DNA from: Halichondria panicea
Lineage: Eukaryota > Porifera > Demospongiae > Suberitida > Halichondriidae
Direction: 5' to 3'
Assembly (NCBI RefSeq): GCF_963675165.1
Contig: NC_087378.1
Coordinates: 2,210,525-2,274,524, forward strand
DNA length: 64,000 nt
Under the pieces are notes generated by a model. That model was given only the letters and a program-made list of their open reading frames with translations. It ran no database searches and was not told the DNA's origin. The stretch's first letter is position 1. Every line of letters begins with the position of its first letter. The position numbers were made by a program, and so were the translations under genes. This document shows positions 54,401 to 64,000 of the stretch, one piece after another.

Positions 54401-57400
54401 TTCTGCATAAATTATGGACAGTCTGTTAAAGTAACAACATTGAGTGGTGTACAAGCTATATCATTTATAATAGGGGAGCCATCAATTGTGCTGTATATGT
54501 ATGCCTTTATATCAATCGTACCTTTACAGCTATTAACGAGTGTGCTGATGGCACCAACAACTGTGAACATCTCTGCATGGATACTGGATCCTCCTTTGAG
54601 TGCTCGTGCAGAAATGGCTACACCTTGAACGCTAATCAGGCAACCTGCGATGGTAAGCAATTTTACTGCATCATATATACATGCACCATGCAGCAATCTG
54701 CTTTTATTGATTCTATACTCTCATCATAATGTTCTTATTGGCCATAAAGTACTTCCAAAAACAACGCACTCTTTATTTACATTGTCTTTGTTTTTATTCA
54801 GACATTGACGAGTGTATCACAAACAATGGAGGATGCTCAGACACTTGCCGGAACTCAGCCGGGTCCTTTGACTGCGTGTGTCCCAGTGGCTTTACCCTCA
54901 ATGCCGATGGACTCTCATGCACAGGTGAGTAGGTATCTCTCTCTTTGTAGCTACTTCGATTTGGCGTGCACTTAAAATTCAGTAATTTTTCGTCAATTAT
55001 ATAGAAAGACAATGCAAAATGCGCGCAATCTACACACACAAGTGCGTGTGCTTGGGATGTTTTATATATAATTATAGCTGGCTCATAATTACCTGTAATA
55101 ATAGTCACACCATTTATGATATGTTTTTCTACAGAAATCAATGAGTGTAATTCAAACAATGGCGGCTGTGATCAGACCTGTACGAACACTGTCGGAGCCT
55201 TCCAGTGCAGCTGTAGCGCTGGGTACCAACTCGATACTGATGGTCTATCATGCGAAGGTAAGCTGATCACTTGAAATGAATATTATGCTAATTGTATCCT
55301 GTTCGGAACCGCAAAGCATGGTTGTAATAATTATGAATGGCACCATTAATTGTTCAGTAGTTTTGCTAATTTAACATATTTTGCTAAGTTTTGTAATGTA
55401 ACACATTGTACAACCCTCTTTCTTGTTTACCTAAACAGACATTGATGAGTGCTTACTGAGCAATGGAGGCTGTGACTCTGTCTGCTCTAACACGGAGGGC
55501 TCCTTCGAATGTGACTGTAACACTGGGTTCAGAATAGAAGCAGACGGAAGGACTTGTACTGGTACGTATGTGAGCATGTAGAACCAACGATCTACTAGCC
55601 TTGTTGATTGCAGAGTAATCATGCAATCTCCTGTTAGTGTAGCTAGCAGGAAATCATTACCAGCTGTATATTATATATTATTATTCACACACACTTTCTG
55701 TTCCCACATGCAGCTATCAATGAGTGTGCAGAGGGAACTAACAATTGCGAGCAGTTGTGCTCAGATACCGGTGATGCCTTTGTCTGCTCTTGTCGCAGTG
55801 GGTACACACTCAATCAGGATCAGGCCACTTGCACAGGTAATCTTTATTATATTAGTATGTCATGTGTGAATGTGTCAACTTGTTTTAAAATTAGAAGTGA
55901 CTTTATTTCAAATGACAAGATTGTATCGTAATTATGTCCCTGTGTAAATACATACAACATGTAGGTATGAATGTGTACATATACATAGCTAATTCTCAAA
56001 AATTACTGTTTTCTCATGATAATGGTAGCAAACCTGAACGTGTACAAGCGTCCACAATAATTAGTATGAAATCCCTCTAATCATTAATTTGATGTTGCAG
56101 ATATCAATGAGTGTGATGCACAAGCGGGTGGAGTGTGTGAGCAAAATTGTGATAACACTGACGGAGGGTTCGAGTGTTCCTGTAATAGCGGCAAGCAATT
56201 GGACGCCAACGGATTCACTTGCTCAAGTGAGTGTTGAAATTCATACTTCCATATTGGAACGGGTGTACGAATTGTGTAAAAATGCTATGTACTATACACA
56301 TTTTCTCCTGTAAATCATGAGTTCTTATTTCTCCTGCAGACATCACTTCAGTTGTGGATGAAAACGGTGAGCTCTCTCTGTTCCTTATGTGCATGCACAC
56401 CTCACAGGCAATCGGCATTTTTGCTTAGTCTGAGTCTGACAGCTAGTAGTACACACACATACATGTACCTCTTTATGTGTAGTAAACATACGAACTAACT
56501 CCTTCACACCTACACACACACAGTTGCTCCTATAGGTGGCATTGTCGGTGGAGTGATCGGCGCGATAATTTTCTTTGTTTTGTTAATAGTCATCGTCATC
56601 ATTGTGGTCACAGTGCTGATGAAAAAGCGAAGCGATAAGACCGAAGGTGACTACAGACCATCGAAGGCAAGCCCAAGCAAACAAAACTCCTCACAGCTGC
56701 ACAGACCTGTCCATGCTTCTCTGACTGGATCAAGTGACAATCTCTTGAACACTTCTACCAATGGTTACCACAACAGTAACATAGCCTACGTACCAGCTAT
56801 GACAACTTTCAGTAATCCTTCTCCAACCAGTCCAACCAGTCCAATCTCAAACGGCCGCTATACTAAAGGATATACCCCACCCCCCGTAACCCCTGCACCC
56901 AGTGGCCCCCCACCTAGACGAGCAGCTCCAATGGCCCCCAAGACAAACCCTGCACCTTCGGCACCCCCCAAATCCTACCTACTACCCGTCAACTCAGTGC
57001 AGTCTCCTCCACCGAAACCAGCCAAACCATTCCTGCAGTCAACACCTCCCCCAAAACCAATGAAGCCTCCGGTCCTCTCAAAGCCTCCGGTCTTCTCAAA
57101 ACCTCCAGTCCACTCAAAACCTCCAGTCCACTCAAAGCCTCCAGTTCACTCAAAGCCTCCTCCGTCTACCGGAACTCCCCTGTATCCGCCATTGAAGCCA
57201 GTAACAGGAGACATTGCAAAGCCTGCTCCTAAGCCAAAGCCAGCCCCTCCACCTAGTAGACCAGTCGCACAGGATAGAAGAGCTCCACCTCCGGCACCAG
57301 CCGTGAAACCACAGCCGAGTAACAAGCCTGTTCCAAGTGAGTAGATATACATACGTATATATACGGCCTATGCTAGGAACCTTCCCTGTCATAAGGTACA

Positions 57401-57677
57401 ATAATGCCTTTCCTACTCTATAAAACAGCGTTGCCCAATGCTATACAACGTACAACACACTTCGTCTAGTCTATGTATAGTACTATTGCCGTGTTTATCG
57501 TAATTATTTCCACACACAGCTCCCAGACCGTCTGTAGCCCCTCGAAGTAACAGCAAGCCTGTTCCTCCCCCGGCCCCCAAACCCACAGCTCCACCTGCCC
57601 CCGTGAACAGCTCAACTAAACAACCCATGGCCCCACCTGGCGGCAAAAAAGCAATGGTACCGCCCCCAAGAAGATGA
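45438..57677 (+). CDS. ADAM metalloprotease with 20 tandem EGF domains, membrane-anchored
   Basis: 39 exons, 1,831 residues in one frame. Order: signal peptide (1-19); prodomain ending in a furin-type RLKR (~199); reprolysin domain (exons 47276-48206) with [13 protein letters not shown] at ~337 and a CIMAA Met-turn; disintegrin ([15 protein letters not shown] to EYCSG); cysteine-rich region; the usual ADAM EGF (50544-50613). Then 20 more EGF domains, ~679-1499: 50737-50862, 51073-51195, 51478-51600, 51903-52025, 52282-52404, 52641-52763, 52817-52939, 52999-53118, 53188-53433 (two), 53492-53614, 53674-53796, 54005-54127, 54242-54364, 54530-54652, 54802-54924, 55135-55257, 55439-55561, 55714-55836, 56101-56226. 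Most start DINEC, the calcium-binding type. Last come a linker (56340-56366), one membrane helix (~1515-1540) and a ~290-residue proline-rich tail with KPPVHS repeats (56524-57336, 57520-57677). Family role: surface shedding and adhesion. Exon 49896 appears to use a GC donor. Confidence 0.88.
46815..47079 (+). repeat. CA-rich minisatellite before an ADAM exon
   Basis: Tandem copies of TCCACACACACACACATGCA with CACCCTCACACATTGCACTG, then a shorter GCCTCCACTCCACACACCCT series. The array runs up to the CACACAG acceptor of the exon at 47081. Confidence 0.9.
47801..48002. mobile_element. ACCGTA-type MITE in ADAM intron
   Basis: 202 bp. Left TACCGTATAGCTAGTAGTTT then GGGGGGGCAAAATATTCGTGG. The right end, reverse-complemented, begins TACCGTATACCGGGTAATTT then GGGGGGGCAAAATATTCCTGG. 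It lies in the intron just before the catalytic-motif exon. Confidence 0.85.
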
Positions 57678-57854
57678 ACTGAATATCACAACAATTATTA
57701 CCCTCCCTAAATTAGCGTGTTGCTCTGTTTTTAAATCCAATGCATGTGTAGACGTGAAAGTTATAGCACAAATACATTCACTATTAATTATTCTTTTAAA
57801 TCACTGAAAATAGACAAACAATTTTGCAAAATTAAATGATGAATGAAAAGAATA

Positions 57855-59994
57855 CTAAAGCGTCCATATTTGGTTGACATTGTTCAGCGAGTCTTCTGGG
57901 TCATTCTTGTAGAACATAAAGTAGCCTTGTAGCTGAGCCATGCTGACGGGTTTGTTCATACAAGTCACTTGCTCTGCAAACAGCTGGGCTCTAGCAATAG
58001 GCTGCTCTGGGTAGAATCGAAGGTACATCTGCTCCAGTTGGTACGGAGATGCATAATCAATAGCAACCTTCATGTCCACTCGTCCCGGTCTAATTAAAGC
58101 AGGGTCCAACCTAAACCAATAAATCAACATTAATTATACAGCATACATTGAAAGAGCATAATTATATAAATTATAGTCAATGTGATTGGATGCACACAAT
58201 AATTATGTAATTACGTATACCCTGTGCGTGCGCAGCAGGGGTAGAGTGATTGGTGTGTGTGTGTGTGTGGACACAAAAATGAGCTGTTTGAGCGAACTAG
58301 ACACCTTCATGGACTGCTTCAACTGCTAATGAGACAGTAGGATAGACTAGCTATAGTTTAAACTTGTAGGTGATCTTCGAAGGCGACTGTTTTCTAATCA
58401 ATCTCGCTTTATAAAGTCACGATCATTCCCCATTTACAATCCCAGAAGGTCATTACGATAAAAAGTTTTGTATCCGTTTTGCCGCTCTGCGCGTGCAATG
58501 AAGCTCAATGCACGGGGTGGAGCATCTTGTTACAGTGATGCATAGTGAACCCACCTGTCTAAGTAGTTGGTGGTCATGAACACGACCCTCCCCTCAGTTG
58601 ACGCCACTCCATCCAAAGTGTTCAACAGCCCACTGAATGTGACTCTACTCAACCCTTCGTATGCCGTTTTAGCCTTTGCACTCTCCTCACGGCTCACAAA
58701 TGCAGCATCCACATCTTCTAAAAGTACAAGACTTCGCTGAGGGGCTAGACTGAGCAGGTGGTTGAGACGATCGTCAGACAATCCTCGATCACTCAGGTTG
58801 AGTACACAGATGCTGTAGTCCAGCTCACCAGCCAGTGCTGTACTATTGTGTGTGCGTGTTGGAGGGGAGGGGGGGGGGGGGGGCAATATTTTGTGGGATG
58901 TATTTGTGAATGCATAAAAAGAACAAAGTCATTCACAATCAGAACAAGTTCTAGCACATCTCGCCTCTAGGGCATTGAGTGGTCATTACATGAAACTACT
59001 CTTTCCACAGCCTGGCGGACCATAGAGAAGGTAACCACGACGATAGGGAATGCCTGAAAAGCAACAGCAAAGTATTTATTTCCAATAATTGTTGTTCCAA
59101 CGTAAGCAGCACTCACCTCTCTCCATGTACCACTGCGGTGTACTGACGAAGCCCTTGATGTCATCCACAATAGCCTCTGTGATGCCCTGGTTCAGTATCA
59201 CTGAGTTGATGGCCCGGTGTTTCCGTGGGTAACCAAACTGGCGCCACTCGGCCCCGACAGGAGTATACATGATCGTTTTGCCCTCCATCTCCTCCAGAGC
59301 CATTTTCCTGGCTTAATACACATGTGCATACCAGACACAAACCAAGTAAACAAGGGGACTAAAACAGTACTTTTTACAAATGCAGAGTTTTATAAACAAG
59401 CTCCACATACCTAACTAGAAACCTGATAAAAGGGGGCACATAATTATATACACTTGACATTGACATAGTGTATTAGGTTATGTCATCAGTTAGATCTACC
59501 AATAGTGACTAGACTAGATAAAGAATAGACATACCTTCTTCCAAAATTCCGAAGTACACCCCTTTGTCTCTACCAAGGGCTGTAAGTGTCACTGTTTCAA
59601 ATGGAGTCCCATTTTGAAGATTCACCATTTGTTTCTCCCTGTTTCGTTCGACTCGTATCCATGTCCGTTTGTACCAGAATATATGAACCCCTGGACTCGG
59701 AATAAAATCAAATTTAGTCCTAATGCTTCCGTTTTCCAATTGTTGGAAGGTCGTCTGAGCACTCAAGTGTTGGGTATGGCTGGCATTCTCTGTTATCCAC
59801 TGAAGAAGCCATTGGTAGCTCTTGTCTCTACTGGGGACTTCTAGTGTGATCATACAGTGCCTTCTGAACATAATCATGCCAAGCTGACTGCCCTTCCTCA
59901 GAAAAGCAAGCCCAGCTCCAACTCCAACCAGTCCAAACCCTGCACCAAAGTATGGATTATTCTGCAAAGCTCCTACAAACTCTGCTAGCCCCAT
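57855..59994 (-). CDS. BCS1L: Mitochondrial AAA chaperone BCS1
   Basis: Five minus-strand exons: 59994-59535, 59311-59117, 59053-58990, 58842-58555, 58110-57855; 420 residues against 419 in human. The N-terminal hydrophobic stretch (~16-32) and following residues match the BCS1 membrane anchor and internal targeting region. The BCS1 N-domain ([32 protein letters not shown]) is followed by the AAA module with Walker [11 protein letters not shown] (~228-237), Walker [12 protein letters not shown], and sensor region [19 protein letters not shown]. The family moves the folded Rieske iron-sulfur protein across the inner mitochondrial membrane for complex III assembly. Its 3' end is 177 bp from that of the EGF-rich ADAM, with no overlap. 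Confidence 0.96.
58862..58882. repeat. Poly-G/C run near a BCS1L splice acceptor
   Basis: A G-run (C-run on the gene strand) with CACACA lies directly upstream of the acceptor of the exon starting at 58842. It serves as an extreme polypyrimidine tract. Confidence 0.8.
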
Positions 59995-60813
59995 AGTGAA
60001 GTGATTTAATAATTTAATAATTAGTAGTCAATGATTAAGGACGCCCTTGAGTTTACTTTGGCCATGTGGTCTTTGATGACTGCGCATGTGCAATAGCAAA
60101 CATCACACAGAATCTATGTATAAATTCTTGGCCTTTCTGTTCTACCATTAGGTTGCCATGGATTACATATAGACTATTTAATAACAGGAATTCAAGAAGA
60201 ATTGTATTGCTGTAAATCTCCCATAGTGTGCTATCTGTGACATCATCGCAGAATCTATGTGAGAAGGAAGACAAACATTCAAAACAACACTCGTACCATC
60301 CTCGGCTAGGGTCTGTTACCTCCGCTAGTTTCACACGACTGGGTCTCAACATCAACTCCCCTTGCCCCAACAATAATAATAGTATCGGAAAGTCTGGCCA
60401 CATTTCCAGTCAACACCCAGTGCAGTATCATCTAAATTTAAGTACATGTAGTACACATGTATTGCCAATACTATTGCATGGGTCCATTTCACCCACTTCA
60501 TGCATTGTAAGCATGTTTCTGAAAGGACTCACCACAAAGAAGCTATAGACCATATTTTGTCAGCAGCCTATGGTTCCATTGATCTGTTCAACACACAATA
60601 CCTTAATTATTATTGCTGTATGATCTGATCAACAAGCAAGCACTTACTTTAAACAGTGTCATTCTATTTTCAACACTTGGTATAAATAAATAAATAATTA
60701 TAGAGTCACATTAATTCACAAAAAGCCTGAGTAAAAAATGAATACTAATGAACTATGTTCTATAATAATAATAATTATAATACAATTTCATATCACAAAA
60801 GTTGGTTGTTCAA
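59995..60813. other. Upstream region of BCS1L with an unexplained open frame
   Basis: 819 bp between BCS1L and the second ADAM. A 116-codon minus-strand frame (60403-60053) begins MWPDFPILLLLLG and contains hydrophobic segments. I recognise no family, and possible splice sites interrupt it, so it is not called as a gene. The right part is AT-rich and probably holds the ADAM 3' UTR. Confidence 0.3.
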
Positions 60814-63431
60814 TCAAGGCTTGGGAGGAACAAGAGGCCTCCTTGTAGCAGGCACTCCGGGCCTCGGTGCAGGCTTAATTGGTGGCTGGTGGTTGGCATT
60901 ATCTAGGGGTTTTTAAAAATATGTTTGTTATCAAGAGCATATGCATAGGGGTGCATGGTTTGGTTTAATGCATTACACACTAAAAGCTTACAGGGCGGAG
61001 GTGGGTCTTCTCTTGAGGCAGGTATTGGTCTAGACGGTGGTTTAGCCGTGGGTGGAGGAGGTTTGAAAGCTGGTCCTCTGGGTTGTGCCGTCCGTGAGGG
61101 TGGTGGGCGTGAGGGTGCTGGACGTGTGGAGGGAGTAGTGGGAGGACGTGAGGGTGGGGGAGGTCTTGTTGCCGCTGGAGAGGGAGTTAGCTTATTGGAC
61201 CGTACCACACTAACTGATGTGACAGGTTTAGTAGTGGTGTGACCGTTTACTGATCGGCCTCTGTGTGATGGGGTGTACTTTCCGTCCTTGTAAAACTTTA
61301 TCAGCACTACTGTGACAACCACTGCCCCAACGATCAGAGCAAGCACAAGGAGGGTTCCAATGATACCCCCAGCTATCGCCCCACCTGTAAAGGAGAGAAT
61401 ATAGCAGTGGATCAGCAGGAGTCCTTCAACATGATTGTGATATAGTAAAAACCATAGAGTGTACAAGAGTACATGTAAGTCTAAGCGGAATCTGTCATTG
61501 CTAACTCTTAGTTCTGAGTTTGAAATGGACAGGCATAGGCCACTGTAGTATATTCTGACATACATGTAGAGTGGACACATTAACACACACACACACACAC
61601 CTGACGCTGATGCTCCTCCGCCAGGCACATCGATAAACTCACTGCAGACAGACCCACCAGAGCCAACATTGCATGAACACATATTGTCAGTGTTGCATAC
61701 CTAAAAAGAGAAGAAATTCGTATGTCATGCACGTATTAGAGACACATTATTATTTTTATCAACGCAATTGACAAGTTCACGAGTACATTATCTTACTCTA
61801 CCCACACACACTGTCATGTGATTCCCCTTGACGTACCCCGTTTCCAGAGCAGGAGAGTCCATTGCTTCCTACCGAACAAGGAGGGATGTTCAGGCTGGTC
61901 AAGGGCACACACTGTCGTTGGAAGCACACCTGCAAACAGCAAAATACATATATACTTACACAAGTATCACAACTACGAACAATACATGAATCCAAAGTGC
62001 ACTATTAAAGTGTCCATGCATGCATACAGTATGATTGATTGCCAAGCTGAAGGCTTACCATTTCGTCTCCACACTTTGTGCCTTCATCAACCAGTCCGGG
62101 ATTTACAGCATCTGATGATGTCGGGGTAACTGAGCCACGACACTGGTGAGACACTCGATTGTCATCTCTGTTTGAAACTGTGATGACGGTGGTGAAGATG
62201 TTGTTCGGGTTGGTAAATTCCCCAAATTCACAGTAGAGGAGACCACACATCTCGTCTCCTGATGCACATGAGAGATATTGGTTTTGGGAGGGATCGTGGC
62301 CACAGTTGCCAAATTGATTACCAGCCAGGTTCCTTGAGTAGCACTGGTCTATACCTTTATTGGTGTCTGCAGGGAGGAGAAATTACAAAAATGTATGTAA
62401 GTACATGTATGTAGTCTGAAAATACAGTTTAGATACACATACCGTAAAACGTCTAATTAAGGCGCCACTCTAATCTTAGCGCCAACTTTAAACAGTCTAA
62501 TTTTTCTTTGTTCTAATTGGGGGCCAAATGAAGCCATCAAAGCTATTTATCAACGTGGCCGTCACTTTAAATAAGGCTAAAGTATTTTTCTCTGTTCTAT
62601 TTGTGCGCCATAAAACCTTAATTAGAATTTTTACCGTACTTAAGTATATGTTGCATGGTATAGTACATGCAGCATAATGGATGCAGTAGGTTACCATAAT
62701 TCTTTAACTCACTGAAGTCGATCTGACACTGAGAATCATACGAGAGACAAGTACCAGAGAAGCAATACGAGTCGTTGTTGTTGCAAAGCTGTCCGTCCTG
62801 AACTCTGAAATCCTCGGGACAGTCCGAGGAGTCACCAGAGCAATACTCCGTGATGTCACACTCCTGGGTGGACTCACGACAAGTGGTGCCATAGAGACGG
62901 AGCTGACAGCTGTCACAACAAGAGCCGGAGAAACACTCAGCCCCATCTATCAGCTGACAGGAGGTGGCATTGCAGCAGGGATCAGTGCAGATCTACAGAT
63001 ATATGTGTACATACGGGAGGAGAGTTGGCTCAGTCACAATTTACATTGTACATGTAGTGTACTCAAACAACTCAAACATTACTGACACAAGTACAGTCAC
63101 AAGACAATGGGAAATTCGCATGCAGTGTGCTGCATGTAGTCACACTTTAATCATAATTTATACTCTAGCCCAATAGTTCGGCACCAATTAGTTCAGCTCA
63201 CCTCTGGAGTGCCACAGTCGCAGACCTCCCCTGTCTCTCTGAGTCCGTTCCCACACACTCCCTCTCCCAAAATAGCCGCTGGCTCGTTGAACAGACAAGA
63301 GTTGAGACCGTATATTGTGAAGCCTGCATCGAGGTCTTCTTGTGAGCAGGTGGACCAGCGAGTGGATGGAATAGACCCTGACACGGAAGCCATGATACAG
63401 TTCCCTGTCGGGTCATTACACGTGCATGCTC
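60814..63431 (-). CDS. Second ADAM, conventional architecture, 5' part outside window
   Basis: Minus-strand exons in the window: 63431-63202, 62992-62713, 62366-62059, 61929-61837, 61700-61601, 61384-60992, 60902-60814; 496 residues. The first starts at the Met-turn region (CNDPTGNCIMAS), so the HExxH exon lies beyond 64000. Then come disintegrin (CGNGLRETGEVCDCG, CCNATSCQLIDGAECFSGSCC, ITEYCSG), cysteine-rich domain, one EGF-like module (CSGNGVCNTDNMCSC), a Gly-rich linker and a membrane helix (GTLLVLALIVGAVVVTVVLI). The tail is proline-rich with SRPPP, KPPSRP and a PPPPY motif. Unlike the neighbouring ADAM it has no EGF array. Matching disintegrin exon content suggests the two are paralogues. 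Confidence 0.9.
62440..62638. mobile_element. TACCGTAAAA MITE in second ADAM intron
   Basis: ~199 bp. Left TACCGTAAAACGTCTAATTA then AGGCGCC. The right end, reverse-complemented, TACGGTAAAAATTCTAATTA then AGG, with TGGCGC further in. Arms match ~19 of 23 bases. Confidence 0.75.
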
Positions 63432-63502
63432 CTGTTGAGAAGAGAAAAAGATGAATTCAGAACAAAAGTATTGTAGTAAGCAGGATTTCTTATGTGCAAT
63501 AT

Positions 63503-63541
63503 TATTATGCCTCGGTGCGCATGCGCAAGCAAGGTATACAG

Positions 63542-63613
<72 letters not shown>

Positions 63614-64000
63614 ACGGCTACAGCTGCTCAAGGATCAATGACATGCAAGTAAGAATTTCTATAGGCTTCTAGTCAAGTTTTCTTGGATTTTTATTCGTGG
63701 ATTTGCAAAATAATGCTTCGTTCTCGAGTTATTCCTAGTTTTGCTCTTTTTCAGAAGAGTGCGTAGCAAAACTTGTTCACTGAGTGTTGCTACTCTACTT
63801 AGTAGTTAGCTCTGCACTAGAACGCTAGCTATTGGTAGCTACAAGAGTGAGAAGAGACCTGCAAGGCTCTGCTGATGGCAGCCATTAATATAGACTTGAA
63901 ATTTGGCATCAATCGTTCTTAACAACAATCATGGTCGACCATTACCCATTCTTTGAGGCGTGATTCTGGATTCTGCCTGCATGCAACAAAATTAATTAAT
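63503..64000 (+). repeat. Dispersed repeat, copy 2, with (GT)n
   Basis: Begins TATTATGCCTCGGTGCGCATGC and includes a ~68-bp GT run (63544-63612). It then continues TTCTATAGGCTTCTAGTCAA, ATTCGTGGATTTGCAAAA, TTCTCGAGTTATTCCTAG, ACGCTAGCTATTGGTAGC. Same landmarks and order as 14325-14790. It continues to the window edge, in the intron upstream of the second ADAM's first visible exon. Confidence 0.75.

Noticed and set aside
60053-60548. 116-codon hydrophobic minus-strand frame plus short upstream frames (MTLFK, MVYSFFV)
   Set aside because: Could be a small membrane protein, but I recognise no family, several exon joints are possible, and it may be upstream sequence of BCS1L.

Overview
This 64 kb window is nuclear DNA of a compact animal genome. 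Genes are cut into many short exons by mostly short GT-AG introns. I recognise metazoan families (an SLP-76/BLNK-like SH2 adaptor, an Eph-type ectodomain, ADAM proteases, BTB-Kelch, KIF20 kinesin) and a spliceosomal U6 gene. The deep divergence from vertebrate orthologues, dense packing, many short inverted-repeat (MITE-like) elements and GTACATGTAC/ATAATTAT-rich introns suggest an early-branching animal. A demosponge is my best guess, but this is inference, not proof. No bacterial-style operons, CRISPR arrays or tRNA genes were seen.

Layout, left to right: a 25-exon SH2 adaptor (+, 5' end possibly outside the window); intronless histone H1 (+) with a TATA box; BDH2/DHRS6-type dehydrogenase (-); GLRX3/PICOT (-); a 26-exon KIF20-family mitotic kinesin (+) whose introns hold many mobile elements and a large minisatellite; an unrecognised, possibly cupin/mannose-6-phosphate-isomerase-like gene (-); an Eph-receptor-like membrane protein with no kinase domain (+); a decayed copy of a neighbouring exon; a U6 snRNA gene (-); a BTB-Kelch gene (-); an AMN1/FBXL-type leucine-rich-repeat gene (+); a 39-exon ADAM metalloprotease carrying 20 extra EGF domains (+); BCS1L (-); and a second, conventional ADAM (-, running off the right edge). 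Exon structures were joined by hand. In each complete gene the summed exons give one uninterrupted frame, and for GLRX3, BDH2 and BCS1L the length closely matches the human protein.

Three gene pairs are divergent and share short intergenic promoters: GLRX3/KIF20 (218 bp), cupin-like/Eph-like (164 bp) and Kelch/LRR (253 bp, holding a perfect 21-bp-arm hairpin). No single pathway links the genes. However, several concern the cell surface and tyrosine/SH3 signalling: the SH2 adaptor, the kinase-less Eph-like protein, and two ADAMs with proline-rich cytoplasmic tails.

The strongest candidates for something new are the ADAM-(EGF)20-TM-proline-rich protein, whose EGF exons are nearly all exactly 123 nt and symmetric phase 1-1, and the kinase-less Eph-like receptor. 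Next come a minisatellite in a KIF20 intron that resembles a coding segment of the next exon, and a set of MITE families sharing ACCGTA tips.
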